NCBI GenBank assembly: GCA_003150225.1
Contig: QAND01000017.1
Location: 9,479 to 73,478, forward strand
Source: Bacillota bacterium
GTDB taxonomy: Bacteria; Bacillota; Clostridia; Christensenellales; QAND01
DNA length: 64,000 nt
Reading direction: 5' to 3'
Position 1 is the stretch's first letter; every line of letters begins with the position of its first letter. Shown piece by piece: positions 53,852 to 62,999 of this stretch. Made by a program: the position numbers and the translations under genes. The notes beneath the pieces were generated by a model. That model was not told the origin of the DNA. It saw only the letters and a list, made by a program, of their open reading frames with translations, and made no database searches.

Positions 53852-54883
53852 ATGGCAGAGCATTATAAGGATGCTGGCGTGGATGTTCACGCTGGATATG
53901 ACACGGTCAGACGCATCAAAAGCCACACCGCCAGCACCTTTAACGAGGATGTGCTGAGCGGCATTGGCAGTTTTGGAGCCTTCTATTCCATTGGCCGGTA
54001 TGGAGATATGGAGGAACCGGTTCTGATCTCTGGTACCGATGGCGTTGGCACCAAGCTGAAACTGGCAATGGAGCTGGATATCCATAACACCGTGGGCCAG
54101 GACTGCGTTGCCATGTGCGTCAACGACGTGGTGTGTCACGGAGCCAAGCCTCTATTTTTTCTGGATTATTTGGCGGTGGGTAAGCTGTTTCCACATGTGG
54201 CGGAGCAGATCGTTGCCGGAGTGGCCGCCGGCTGCCGTATGGCGGGTTGTGCCCTCATCGGCGGAGAGACCGCTGAGATGCCGGGCTTCTATCCCGTGGG
54301 GGAATACGATCTAGCTGGATTTACCGTGGGCATCGTGGATAGAAAACGGGTCATTGACGGTAGCGCCATCCAGGAGGGGGATGTGATTCTGGGATTGGCC
54401 TCCTCGGGGGTGCATAGCAATGGATTCAGTTTGGTACGGAAGATCATGGGGGATGATAAAGCCAGCCTTTCTGCCTATAGTCAGGAGCTGGGCGCCAGAG
54501 TGGGAGAGGCCTTGCTGACCCCGACCCGTATCTATGTGAAACCCGTTCTATCGGCCATTGAGAAGGTGGAGGTTCACGGCATTGCCCATATCACGGGCGG
54601 TGGGTTCATCGAGAATATTCCACGTGTGATTCCCGATGGGCTTTGCGCTAAGATCGATCTTAAGAGCATCCCCACGCCGCCTATTTTCCAGATTCTGCGG
54701 CGCAAGGGGGAGATTCCTCTGATGGAGATGTATAACATCTTTAACATGGGAGTGGGGATGGCAATGGTGCTTCCCCCGGATCAGGTCGATGGGGCCGTGG
54801 CGACTTTGGCCGAGAATGGCCAGGAGGCCTTCCCCGTGGGCGTTATCGCCCGAGGCCAGGAGAAGGTGGAGCTGCTTCCATGA
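53852..54883 (+). CDS. purM: Phosphoribosylformylglycinamidine cyclo-ligase
   Basis: 343 residues. YKDAGVDVHAGYDTVRRIK, ISGTDGVGTKLKLA, GQDCVAMCVNDVVCHGAKPL (NDVVCHGA) and GGETAEMPGFY are the AIR synthetase marks. It makes AIR from FGAM with ATP. Overlaps purN by 4 bases. Confidence 0.96.
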   Translation: MAEHYKDAGVDVHAGYDTVRRIKSHTASTFNEDVLSGIGSFGAFYSIGRYGDMEEPVLISGTDGVGTKLKLAMELDIHNTVGQDCVAMCVNDVVCHGAKPLFFLDYLAVGKLFPHVAEQIVAGVAAGCRMAGCALIGGETAEMPGFYPVGEYDLAGFTVGIVDRKRVIDGSAIQEGDVILGLASSGVHSNGFSLVRKIMGDDKASLSAYSQELGARVGEALLTPTRIYVKPVLSAIEKVEVHGIAHITGGGFIENIPRVIPDGLCAKIDLKSIPTPPIFQILRRKGEIPLMEMYNIFNMGVGMAMVLPPDQVDGAVATLAENGQEAFPVGVIARGQEKVELLP

Positions 54884-55509
54884 AAAATATCGTGGTATTG
54901 ATCTCGGGCGGGGGAACCAATCTCCAGGCCCTTTTGGACGCTGTGGCGGAGGGACGTCTTTTGGCCCGGATCAGTGGAGTGATCAGCAGCACTAAGCACG
55001 CCTATGGCCTGGTACGGGCTGAACATGCCGGTATCCCAACCCGGGTGATCAGCAAGCGGGCCTATCCCGACCCTGTGGAGCGGGACGCCGCCATGCTGAC
55101 CGCCTTACGGGCTTTGGAAGCGGATTATATTGTGCTGGCGGGGTATATGTCCATTTTATCCCCTGAGATCATTGGTCTATATAAAAACCGGATTGTGAAC
55201 ATCCACCCCTCCTTGATCCCTTCCTTCTGCGGCAAGGGATACTATGGGTTGCATGTTCACGAAAAGGTGCTGGAATACGGCGCCAAGGTGACGGGTGCTA
55301 CCGTGCATTTTGTGGATGAGGGGACGGATACCGGCCCCATTATCCTGCAAAAAGCGGTTTCCGTTTTGGACGACGATACCCCGGAGATCCTGCAGCAGCG
55401 GGTACTTCGGGTAGAACATGAATTGCTGCCGCTGGCGGTAGCCCACCTGGTGGAGGGCCGCATCCGCGTAGAGGGGCGCAAGGTTACCATGGAAAGGATG
55501 ACGGACTGA
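54880..55509 (+). CDS. purN: Phosphoribosylglycinamide formyltransferase
   Basis: 209 residues. ISGGGTNLQALLDAV, LAGYMSILSPEIIG, the catalytic NIHPSLIPSFCGKG with Asn and His, and VHFVDEGTDTGPII with the catalytic Asp. Uses 10-formyl-THF. Directly followed by purH. Confidence 0.95.
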   Translation: MKNIVVLISGGGTNLQALLDAVAEGRLLARISGVISSTKHAYGLVRAEHAGIPTRVISKRAYPDPVERDAAMLTALRALEADYIVLAGYMSILSPEIIGLYKNRIVNIHPSLIPSFCGKGYYGLHVHEKVLEYGAKVTGATVHFVDEGTDTGPIILQKAVSVLDDDTPEILQQRVLRVEHELLPLAVAHLVEGRIRVEGRKVTMERMTD

Positions 55510-55510
55510 G

Positions 55511-57055
55511 ATGAAAAAGAGAGCGTTTTTGAGTGTATCCGATAAGACCGGAATCGTGGAATTCGCCAAAGATCTGGTGGACTTGGGCTATGAGGTCATC
55601 AGCACGGGGGGGACCCAGCGGGCCATTGGTGAGGCAGGGGTGCCTGTTACCAACGTCAGCGATATCACCGGTTTTCCGGAGTGCTTGGATGGCCGGGTTA
55701 AGACCCTGCATCCTGCCGTCCATGCGGGCATCCTGTTTATGCGGGATAACCCCAGTCATGTAAAGCAGATGGAGGAGCTGGGAATTGCGCCCATCGACAT
55801 TGTGGCGGTAAATCTCTACCCCTTCCTGGAGACCATCAAAAAAACCGGGGTTTCGTTTGAAGAGGCCATTGAAAACGTCGACATCGGAGGACCCACCATG
55901 CTTCGCGCTGCCGCGAAGAACCATAAGGATGTGGCGGTCATTGTGGATGCATCCGACTATGCCCGGGTGATCGGCTGTCTCCGGGAGGAGGGAGAGGTGT
56001 CCTATGAGGTAAAGCGGGATCTGTGCAAAAAGGTCTTTGAGCATACCGCCGCCTATGATGCGCTCATTGCCCAATACCTCCGCGGTGTGACCGGCGCGGG
56101 GCTGCCAGACGACTTTACCATGACCTATCAGAAGGTTCAGGAGATGCGCTACGGCGAGAATCCCCACCAATCCGCCGTGTTCTATAAGGAGCCACTGACT
56201 CCCGCTGGATCCCTTGCCATGGCAGAGCAGCTCAACGGCAAGGAGCTAAGCTTTAACAACATCAACGATACCAACGGCGCGCTGGATCTGCTCCGGGAGT
56301 TCCGGGAGGAGAAGAAGGCGGTTGTGGTGGCCGTAAAGCACGCGAATCCCTGCGGCGTGGGCATTCGGGATACCTTGGCTGACGCCTACAATACCGCTTA
56401 TGAGGCGGATCCCGTGTCCATCTTTGGGGGCATTGTAGCCTGCAATAGGAAGGTAGACGCTGAGACGGCCGCTGCCATGGCAAAGACCTTTTTGGAGATC
56501 ATCGTTGCGCCTGACTATGAGGAGGAAGCCCTTGGGATCCTGCGGAAGAAGAAGAACCTCCGGGTACTGAAGCTCCCGGCCATCTGCGATCCTCTTCCGG
56601 CTGGCGCTCTTGATATGAAGAAGGTGCTGGGAGGCCTTCTGGTGCAGGATATGGATCGGGAGCTGTATCCCGAGCTTAAGGTGGTTACCCGCCGCCAGCC
56701 TACGGAAAAAGAGTTGGCCGACCTGGAGCTGGCGTGGCGTATTGTGAAGCATACCAAGAGCAATGGCATTGCCATTGCCAAGGATGGCCAGAGCCTGGGC
56801 ATTGGGCCTGGCCAGGTAAACCGGGTTTGGGCGGTGGAACAATCCATCCAGCGGAGTGGGGATAAGGTCAAAGGCGCCGCCTTGGCATCCGACGCCTATT
56901 TCCCCTTTGATGACAGCGTACGAGCCGCAGCCGCTGCGGGCATTACCGCCATCATCCAGCCTGGCGGAAGCATCCGGGACGAGGATAGCGTAAAAGCCTG
57001 TGACGAGCTGGGTATTGCCATGGTGTATACCGGCATGCGGCACTTTAAACACTGA
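55511..57055 (+). CDS. purH: Bifunctional AICAR transformylase/IMP cyclohydrolase
   Basis: 514 residues. The N-terminal IMP cyclohydrolase (about 1-195) has [13 protein letters not shown] and [14 protein letters not shown]; the C-terminal transformylase has [22 protein letters not shown] and the end [20 protein letters not shown]. It performs the last two steps to IMP. Confidence 0.96.
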   Translation: MKKRAFLSVSDKTGIVEFAKDLVDLGYEVISTGGTQRAIGEAGVPVTNVSDITGFPECLDGRVKTLHPAVHAGILFMRDNPSHVKQMEELGIAPIDIVAVNLYPFLETIKKTGVSFEEAIENVDIGGPTMLRAAAKNHKDVAVIVDASDYARVIGCLREEGEVSYEVKRDLCKKVFEHTAAYDALIAQYLRGVTGAGLPDDFTMTYQKVQEMRYGENPHQSAVFYKEPLTPAGSLAMAEQLNGKELSFNNINDTNGALDLLREFREEKKAVVVAVKHANPCGVGIRDTLADAYNTAYEADPVSIFGGIVACNRKVDAETAAAMAKTFLEIIVAPDYEEEALGILRKKKNLRVLKLPAICDPLPAGALDMKKVLGGLLVQDMDRELYPELKVVTRRQPTEKELADLELAWRIVKHTKSNGIAIAKDGQSLGIGPGQVNRVWAVEQSIQRSGDKVKGAALASDAYFPFDDSVRAAAAAGITAIIQPGGSIRDEDSVKACDELGIAMVYTGMRHFKH

Positions 57056-57072
57056 TCATCTGGAGGTCGGAT

Positions 57073-58326
57073 ATGAAGATATTGGTCATTGGCGGCGGGG
57101 GACGGGAACACGCCGTAGTGCGGCAGCTTTATGCGGAGGGGGGCCACGAGCTTTACTGTGCGCCGGGAAACGGCGGCATTGGGGCTCTGGCAACCTGCGT
57201 GGATATCGCTGCCACCGATGTGGACGCCATGGTGGCCTTTGCACAGGTAAAGGAAATGGATCTGGTGGTGGTCACGCCGGATGATCCCCTGGCGTTGGGT
57301 ATGGTGGATCGATTGACTGCCGTTGGGATTAAGGCATTTGGCCCTATCCAGGCCGCCGCACGGATTGAATCCAGCAAAGCCTTTAGCAAGGCGCTGATGA
57401 AGAAATACGGCATTCCGACCGCCCAGTTCCGGGTATTTGACGAGCCTCAGGCCGCCAAGGACTATATCGGAGAGATGGGGGCGCCCATCGTGGTGAAGGC
57501 TGATGGCCTCGCTCTTGGAAAAGGGGTCTTTGTTTGCGGTACCGAAGAGGAGGCCGAGGATGCCGTAGACGAGATCATGGTGAAACGGGCCTTTGGCGCC
57601 TCCGGAAGCCGGGTGCTCATAGAGGAGTGCCTTTTCGGACCGGAAGCCTCCCTCCTATGTTTTACCGATGGCAAGGCAGTGGTCCCCATGCCGGCGGCTC
57701 AGGATCATAAGCGGGCCTACGATGGGGATCGCGGTCCCAATACCGGAGGGATGGGGGCCTTTGCGCCTACGCCAAAGATGACGCCCTCCCTTTTGGATCG
57801 GGTGATGCAGGAGATCGTTTATCCAACCGTCCAGGCCATGGCTGCGGAGGGATGTCCTTTTAAGGGCGTGCTGTACTTCGGCCTGATGCTGACGGAACGC
57901 GGCCCCATGGTCATCGAATACAACAGCCGGTTTGGGGATCCCGAAACCCAGGCGATCCTGCCGCTGTTGAAGACGCCGCTGTCGCAGGTGATGCTGGCTG
58001 TCATTGAGGAACGGTTGGGAGAGATGGAGGTCGCCTTTTCCCAGGAGAGCGCCGTCTGCGTGGTGCTGGCCTCGGGAGGGTATCCTGGGCCCTATGAAAA
58101 GGGAAAAACCATCCATGGAATCCAAGAGGCTTTGGCGGAAGGAGCCATCGTCTACCACGCAGGAACGGCTCTTTGCAAGGACGGATACGCTACCGCGGGA
58201 GGCCGGGTGCTGGGGGTTACGGCGGTGGAGCCCTCCCTGGAGCAGGCCATACACAGAGCCTATGAGTATGTGGATTTGATCTCCTTTGCGGGAATGGAAT
58301 ACCGAAAGGATATCGGTAGAAAATAG
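57073..58326 (+). CDS. purD: Phosphoribosylamine-glycine ligase
   Basis: 417 residues. ATP-grasp enzyme: [49 protein letters not shown]-equivalent [16 protein letters not shown] and the metal site [25 protein letters not shown], quoted in part as [12 protein letters not shown]. Last gene of the pur block, closed by a 19-bp terminator stem. purF, purL, purC, purB and purQS are not in the window. Confidence 0.95.
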   Translation: MKILVIGGGGREHAVVRQLYAEGGHELYCAPGNGGIGALATCVDIAATDVDAMVAFAQVKEMDLVVVTPDDPLALGMVDRLTAVGIKAFGPIQAAARIESSKAFSKALMKKYGIPTAQFRVFDEPQAAKDYIGEMGAPIVVKADGLALGKGVFVCGTEEEAEDAVDEIMVKRAFGASGSRVLIEECLFGPEASLLCFTDGKAVVPMPAAQDHKRAYDGDRGPNTGGMGAFAPTPKMTPSLLDRVMQEIVYPTVQAMAAEGCPFKGVLYFGLMLTERGPMVIEYNSRFGDPETQAILPLLKTPLSQVMLAVIEERLGEMEVAFSQESAVCVVLASGGYPGPYEKGKTIHGIQEALAEGAIVYHAGTALCKDGYATAGGRVLGVTAVEPSLEQAIHRAYEYVDLISFAGMEYRKDIGRK

Positions 58327-58330
58327 GTCC

Positions 58331-58370
58331 ATAAAAAATATGCCCGGCATCTGCCGGGCATATTTTTTAT
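58331..58370. terminator. Bidirectional terminator, 19-bp perfect stem
   Basis: Arms 58331-58349 and 58352-58370 around TC, with a GCCCGGC core and A6/T6 tracts; between purD and the convergent DUF4364 gene. Confidence 0.95.
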
Positions 58371-58407
58371 GCAAATGGTTGAGATGATAAAAGCTACTCA
58401 TGCCGCG

Positions 58408-58935
58408 TCAATGATTTAAGATGGGGGAGAGGATGGCGGAGTAGGCTGCGGAGGCGGCATTCTGCCAATTTTTGCAGACCACATCGGCTTGGGCGGAGCT
58501 GGCTAATTCGATCTCCACGCGGAAGATGGTATGTCCGTTTTCCACAATGGATAGCTCAGCCAGATAGCGGTCTTCACCAATCTTATGATAATCGGTGATG
58601 TATTCCGACTCCTTTCGGGCCATAAGACGAATGGAGTCACGAACGCTATCCAGATCCTGGCGCATGGAAAGAGGAATTTCCTTTTCAAAATGGGCGAGGG
58701 TACTAAGTCCGGTCTGGGAAATCTCATAGGTATTTCTGCCCTGCCCGTTAAGTTCCAGCACCAGACCGCTCTCTAGCAGATCAGAAAGGGCCTCTGAAAG
58801 GATAAACTGATTGATCCACGGAAGGACATCCAAGGCCAAAATCACTGCATCCCGGCTTAGGGGAAGAGCGACTGCCCGAAATAGATATAAGAGACAAAGC
58901 TTTGCGCGGGTGAGTTCGTCTACCACAAAGGGCAT
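58408..58935 (-). CDS. DUF4364 winged-helix protein
   Basis: 175 residues from the ATG at 58935 with GGAGGAA; the frame extends further but lacks a start signal. The N-terminal winged helix (about 1-75; TRAKLCLLYLFRAV, FILSEALSDLLESGLVLEL) is followed by an alpha/beta domain (YHKIGEDRYLAELSIVENG). This is the DUF4364 family, common in Clostridia and probably a transcriptional regulator. Single gene, divergent from tRNA-Val. Confidence 0.8.
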   Translation of the reverse strand: MPFVVDELTRAKLCLLYLFRAVALPLSRDAVILALDVLPWINQFILSEALSDLLESGLVLELNGQGRNTYEISQTGLSTLAHFEKEIPLSMRQDLDSVRDSIRLMARKESEYITDYHKIGEDRYLAELSIVENGHTIFRVEIELASSAQADVVCKNWQNAASAAYSAILSPILNH

Positions 58936-59035
58936 GGGTATTCCTCCATGTGGGAGCGCGTGGCGCGATCCCGGTAATCGATAGGAAAATGATACACCAC
59001 CGGGAACCGGAACGCAAATCAAAGAAAAGTTAAAC

Positions 59036-59063
59036 TTGCATTCTCCTTGGTTTTATGTATAAT
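59036..59063 (+). promoter_or_regulatory. Promoter of tRNA-Val
   Basis: TTGCAT (59036-59041), 16-base spacer, TATAAT (59058-59063), 13 bases before the tRNA. Confidence 0.82.
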
Positions 59064-59076
59064 TAACTTTGCGTGC

Positions 59077-59152
59077 GGGCGGTTAGCTCAGTTGGTAGAG
59101 CATCACGTTGACATCGTGGAGGTCGCTGGTTCGAGTCCAGTATCGCCCACCA
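59077..59152 (+). tRNA. tRNA-Val (GAC)
   Basis: Acceptor GGGCGGT pairs with ATCGCCC, D-arm TTAGCTCAGTTGGTAGAGCA, anticodon loop TTGACAT with anticodon GAC, T-arm GGTTCGAGTCC. CCA is encoded. Confidence 0.96.
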
Positions 59153-59160
59153 ACGGCTGG

Positions 59161-59193
59161 AATCGCAACCCATTTTGAGGGTTGCGATTTTTT
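59161..59193 (+). terminator. Terminator after tRNA-Val
   Basis: AATCGCAACC and GGTTGCGATT, then TTTTG. Confidence 0.93.
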
Positions 59194-59329
59194 GTTGCCC
59201 GGAAGGCAGGGAATCCTAAGGGTGTCTGGGATGAGACCGCTGTTTAAATGGGCCCGTCTTGGGATTTATCCACAGCCGGGATATTTTTGGGATACTGCTT
59301 TTATCGGTTGAAAAATTTTTGTTATATTC
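59194..59329. other. Gene-free stretch
   Basis: No credible gene; ends in AT-rich sequence with a possible -10 (TATATT at 59323-59328) ahead of the structured segment. Confidence 0.5.
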
Positions 59330-59333
59330 TATT

Positions 59334-59418
59334 GGCGGTTGGATACAATAGGTTTTGTCGCCATAGGGGAGACGCACGTGGCGTCGGGGAAGCCGAGAAC
59401 GTAAAACTGGCTTTTCAA
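59334..59418 (+). other. Structured intergenic RNA candidate, unassigned
   Basis: Three helices can form in order: GGCG...ACAA/TTGT...CGCC (59334-59362), GACGC-ACGTG-GCGTC (59371-59385) flanked on both sides by GGGGA, and AGCC/GGCT followed by TTTTC. GGTTTT and AAAACT can close the middle part. It matches no riboswitch or sRNA that I recognise. Confidence 0.35.
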
Positions 59419-59447
59419 AATCCGAGACTTTTCCAATGAAAATGGTG

Positions 59448-59476
59448 TTGACAAGAAAAGTCCCTTTGCATATACT
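59448..59476 (+). promoter_or_regulatory. Promoter of 6S-like RNA and tRNA-Gln
   Basis: TTGACA (59448-59453), 17-base spacer, TATACT (59471-59476). A hairpin ATGCTC-AGCG / CGCT-GGAGCAT (59482-59508) lies at the start of the transcript. Confidence 0.85.
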
Positions 59477-59516
59477 AAGAGATGCTCAGCGGGAAATCGC
59501 TGGAGCATGGGTGAGT

Positions 59517-59701
59517 AAAAATTCCTTGGGTGTTTGTTACGCTCCTTTTTTAAACCCACATCGTTACATTGGGAGCCCGGAGTCCAGCCATCAAGTACGG
59601 CATGCGCGCTGCGAGCGTGAAGGCGGAACGAGGCGGCAGGGCACCCACCTGCCAGAGCGGCGGGTTGTAATCTGGGAGCGGACGGCACCTAGGGTATTTT
59701 A
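59517..59701 (+). ncRNA. ssrS: 6S RNA-like structured RNA
   Basis: The ends pair: CCTTGGGTG (59524-59532) with CACCTAGGG (59686-59694), extended by AAAA/TTTT, giving a closed RNA of about 185 bases. After the 5' stem comes GTTTGTTACGC and a T-rich open stretch; inside are stem-loops such as GGCAGG / CCTGCC. Length, closing stem with the CCTTGGGTGTTTGT-type 5' strand and the central open region fit 6S RNA, which mimics an open promoter and binds RNA polymerase. It was not tested against the family model. No SRP or RNase P motifs were found. Confidence 0.5.
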
Positions 59702-59714
59702 TGAGGACAACCAT

Positions 59715-59788
59715 AGCGGAATGGTGTAACGGTAGCACCTACGACTCTGACTCGTATTGTTAAGGTTCGAATCCTTATTCCGCTGCCA
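59715..59788 (+). tRNA. tRNA-Gln (CTG)
   Basis: Acceptor AGCGGAA pairs with TTCCGCT, anticodon stem TACGA/TCGTA with loop CTCTGAC (anticodon CTG), T-arm GGTTCGAATCC. CCA is encoded. Confidence 0.94.
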
Positions 59789-59810
59789 TAGCGGCCAAGC
59801 GCCGCAGATT

Positions 59811-59847
59811 AATTCGCAAACTGCTGTTGCGGTTTGCGAATTTTTTT
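59811..59847 (+). terminator. Terminator after tRNA-Gln
   Basis: AATTCGCAAAC and GTTTGCGAATT, then T5. Confidence 0.93.
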
Positions 59848-59939
59848 GTTTTCCATCCAACATTTTTCAAGGGTCATTCCATGTTCCTAAGCCATGCGTT
59901 GGTTGCGACAATCCTTTCGGATCCGTTTTACCAGGATAT

Positions 59940-59996
59940 CTAGGGTACCGGGACTTCTGTATCCATCCGCAGATATGAGTAAATCTGCGGCCCTAG
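59940..59996 (+). other. Nested hairpin upstream of the GT84-like gene
   Basis: CTAGGG (59940-59945) pairs with CCCTAG (59991-59996), enclosing CCGCAGAT / ATCTGCGG. It lies about 30 bases before the start codon and could be a structured leader or a weak terminator. I see no gene in the rest of 59848-60026. Confidence 0.4.
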
Positions 59997-60026
59997 GAAA
60001 AAATAGGGATTGAAGGGTGGTGCGCC

Positions 60027-62504
60027 ATGAATCGCAAAACTGCGGAAGTGAGGGAAAGAGAGGGTGAAACCAACGCAGGCTGTGGGGAGCGCGTGTCCAA
60101 AATGGTTTTTGTTAGTCTCTCCTTTGGGGTGTCGTTACGCAATGTACAGCGGCTGGTAAAAAAAATGCGGCGCGAAAACCGACGGATTACGATGGCAGAA
60201 GGGATGCTCTTTCGTAATGGTCCGGAATTGCTGTCAATTCTGCGGAAACAAAAGGGGGCGGGCAAGCGCCCGCTGCGTCGGATCGAAAGCGGCGAGGAAG
60301 CCGGAAAAATACGCATCCATGCCCTGGCAGAACGATTGGTATCCGAAACGCCGGAGCTGACACAGGAGCGGGTGTTGGAATACTTTACAGCTTATATAAA
60401 ACGGGGAGGCACGCTGGATTACTGGGAGTGGAGAAGCATCCCTATGGCATTGACCGCCGTATTGCTGGCCAGGATCGATTCAATGGCATCCCAGTTACAG
60501 CAGATCTCCGCCGAGGAACAAGCCATGAAGCAGGAGGAGCCCCTTCGGGTTCATCTGAGATCTCTTGCATGGGCAAACGGATGGGACGTTATTCCCATGA
60601 TGGAGGCGCTTTATCGCGTAGCATGCCTCTATGGGACGGATACGATCTATCCTCGGATGGAACGGGATACCCGAATAAAATACCTGGAGATCACCGCTGA
60701 GATGGCGCGGCGGTCCGGCAGCTCGGAGGAGAAAGTGGCGGCCATGGCGCTGGAAGGAGGAAAGCTAGGGGACAGGTTGTTGGGAGAGGAGGCAAAGGAT
60801 TTTTGCCGCCGTATTGGCTCCCCCTGGTGGCCCAACAGGCAGCGCAGGCGTTGGAATCTTGTCCTTGCGGTGGTTCCATTGTTCGGCCTGTGTTGTTCCG
60901 CGGCTCTGACCGGATACGCCATATGGAAAGGAGGAAACCTCCTTGAGGTGCTTGCCGCTTTTTTCCTAGGCGGCGTGCTCTTTTTCTGTCTCTTAAACCG
61001 CTTGGCCGGATGGATACAGTCCTTTGTGTTATCTCCAGCTTTTGTGCCAAGGATGGCGGAAGTAGCTCCCACCGCCCGGGACCGACTGTTGGTGGTGGTT
61101 CCAATCCAGGGGGAAACCCCGCAGGAGGAGGAACGGGGCTACCAAGCCCTTTGCAGCCACTACCACAGGCTGGGATCCCAGAATGTGGATTATCTCCTGC
61201 TATGGGACGTGCCGCCTGACGACCGGATTGTGACGGAACGGGATGAGGAGGCGTTTGCCAGGGCGCTTGACGTCATGGAAGAATGCAACCAGAAATACAG
61301 CCCTTGCTTTTATCTTGCGGTACGGTACCGAGAATACAACCGGAGGGAAGCGCGATGGCAGTGCTTTGACGGCCGCTTAGGGGCGGTTTCCGACTTAAAC
61401 CGGTATTTGTTGGGCGAGCGGCGAGAAGGGATCCGTTTATTGGGACCAAAGCTTTTGACGTCTCCCCGCTATGTGATGCTGCTGGAGCCTGATGTCCGTA
61501 TGAAACGGGAGGGGTATCTGGCGCTTTATAATGCCATGAAGCATCCGGTCAATCAACGGATGGGATATTTGGTTGCAGAGCCGCGTATGGCGGCTCGAAA
61601 TACCGAAAGAGGCCCCAGATTGGCTCGTATCCTAAGCGGAAAATCGATGCTTCGTTCCGCCGCTGGACGGGATATGGATCGGATGGGTCGAAGTTTGGAA
61701 TTTTCCGGAAACGGCATCTATGACCTGGAAAAATTCCATGAAGCCACCTTTGGCGCCATCCGCCCCGATACCCTGATTAGCCCTCGTCTGGTCTATCCGC
61801 TTTTCTGTAAAACCGCGTTTCTTAGCGATGTGACGGCGTATGGCGGATTTCCTGGTCGGTATTCCCTTTGGCTCAACCGGCTCCACCGTAGGATGCGGGA
61901 AGCTTATTTACAGCTTCCCTATGTATTTGGAAGACGGGGCGCTCATCCCAATTTTGCTGTGAAAGCAAAAGCGGTTTGGGACGTGGCGGAAAGTCTTTTG
62001 CCATTGGCGGCTTCCCAGTTTTTTGTGGTTTCCACCTATTCGGCGGGGAATCCATGGCTATATGCCGCGGTCTCCTTTGCTCCTTACTGGATTCCGGCGC
62101 TGATTCAGGGGGTTAGCCTGCTGCTGTGGCCCTTCCTTTCCTGGAGAAATGGGAGCGGCTCCTCAAAAGGACTTTGGTATGGCATTCAGCGAGAGGGGAT
62201 TGCTTTTATACTCTGCGCCTTTGAAACTGCGCTTTCTCTGGACGCTGCATGGCGAACGATCTATGGCATGGCAGTGCATAAACCGGGCACGGTACGCTGG
62301 ATCACCTTGGAACAGGCGGGAAAAGGCAACGCTTTTACGCTGGGGGGATACTTCCGTCTGATGTGGGCTGGTATTGCCTTTAACGCTATCCTGGTGGTGG
62401 GAGCGCTGTATAATGGACGATTGTTTCCTGCCCTCACCGTGGCTATTTTATGGAGTTTTGCCCCCTTAGTAGCTATATATTTGGACGGCGGAGCAAAAGG
62501 ATAG
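60027..62504 (+). CDS. GT84-like membrane protein (cyclic beta-1,2-glucan synthase homologue), degenerate
   Basis: 825 residues. Residues about 120-290 match the N-terminal part of NdvB/ChvB (RSLAWANGWDVIPMMEAL, YPRMERDTRIKYLEITAEMA). Two helices follow (about 275-335), then a GT84-type transferase domain (about 350-640) and at least four C-terminal helices. NdvB is about 2800 residues and has a GH94 domain, which is absent here. Active-site motifs are changed: DADT becomes EPDVR, SHDLLEG becomes SPRLVYP, and the RRHRWIRGDWQ motif becomes RLHRRMREAYLQ; GNGIYDLEKF is kept. Probably not an active synthase of the known kind. Confidence 0.75.
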   Translation: MNRKTAEVREREGETNAGCGERVSKMVFVSLSFGVSLRNVQRLVKKMRRENRRITMAEGMLFRNGPELLSILRKQKGAGKRPLRRIESGEEAGKIRIHALAERLVSETPELTQERVLEYFTAYIKRGGTLDYWEWRSIPMALTAVLLARIDSMASQLQQISAEEQAMKQEEPLRVHLRSLAWANGWDVIPMMEALYRVACLYGTDTIYPRMERDTRIKYLEITAEMARRSGSSEEKVAAMALEGGKLGDRLLGEEAKDFCRRIGSPWWPNRQRRRWNLVLAVVPLFGLCCSAALTGYAIWKGGNLLEVLAAFFLGGVLFFCLLNRLAGWIQSFVLSPAFVPRMAEVAPTARDRLLVVVPIQGETPQEEERGYQALCSHYHRLGSQNVDYLLLWDVPPDDRIVTERDEEAFARALDVMEECNQKYSPCFYLAVRYREYNRREARWQCFDGRLGAVSDLNRYLLGERREGIRLLGPKLLTSPRYVMLLEPDVRMKREGYLALYNAMKHPVNQRMGYLVAEPRMAARNTERGPRLARILSGKSMLRSAAGRDMDRMGRSLEFSGNGIYDLEKFHEATFGAIRPDTLISPRLVYPLFCKTAFLSDVTAYGGFPGRYSLWLNRLHRRMREAYLQLPYVFGRRGAHPNFAVKAKAVWDVAESLLPLAASQFFVVSTYSAGNPWLYAAVSFAPYWIPALIQGVSLLLWPFLSWRNGSGSSKGLWYGIQREGIAFILCAFETALSLDAAWRTIYGMAVHKPGTVRWITLEQAGKGNAFTLGGYFRLMWAGIAFNAILVVGALYNGRLFPALTVAILWSFAPLVAIYLDGGAKG

Positions 62505-62570
62505 CTGGATTGCGGTGTTCGCATTGTGCTGGGGAGCATTCTCCTGTATAATCCAACCGGGGGTGTTTGG

Positions 62571-62987
62571 ATGGTTACACTGCAAACGCTGCAGCGCGGC
62601 GGAATGGCCAGCTTAAAGTCCGTATTAAAGATGGCAAAATATCTGGTTCCTTCCATCTTTGTGGTTCGTTTGCTGGTAAATCTGGGCGGTATGGATTTGA
62701 TCGCTCGGTTCATGTCCCCGGTGATGGGATTGTTTGGCATGCCGGGAGAAGCTGCTTTGGCGCTGATCTTGGGGCAGGTAAGCCTGGCCTCTGGCATTGG
62801 CGCGGCAGTGGGCATGGGCCTTACGGTAAAGCAGCTGACGGTGCTCAGCGTTTTTTATAGCTTTTGTCACAGCTTGATTATGGAAACCGGCGCGCTGGGA
62901 GGAACGGGCTGTAAACCCTGGATGATCGCCATCATTCGGGTGCTGACGGCTTCTATCATGGCGCTGTTGACTAATCTGATACTCTAG
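62571..62987 (+). CDS. Gate-domain (nucleoside recognition) membrane protein
   Basis: 138 residues from ATG 62571 (GGGGGTG upstream); a GTG at 62526 would extend it by 15 unremarkable residues. Four or five helices with MSPVMGLFGMPGEAALALILG and ASGIGAAVGMGL, the Gate fold shared with SpmA/SpmB and nucleoside transporters. With the next gene, 12 bases downstream, it probably forms a two-subunit unit. SpmA/SpmB help spore-core dehydration in Bacillus, and this genome is a spore former, but the match is to the fold only. Confidence 0.7.
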   Translation: MVTLQTLQRGGMASLKSVLKMAKYLVPSIFVVRLLVNLGGMDLIARFMSPVMGLFGMPGEAALALILGQVSLASGIGAAVGMGLTVKQLTVLSVFYSFCHSLIMETGALGGTGCKPWMIAIIRVLTASIMALLTNLIL

Positions 62988-62999
62988 AAAGGGGAAGCG

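Noticed and set aside
59517..59701. SRP RNA, RNase P RNA or tmRNA
   Set aside because: The conserved motifs of these RNAs (such as the SRP GGAAGGAAGCAG-type loop) are missing.
59077..59788. Integrated element at the tRNA genes
   Set aside because: No integrase and no duplicated tRNA 3' end are present; each tRNA has its own terminator.
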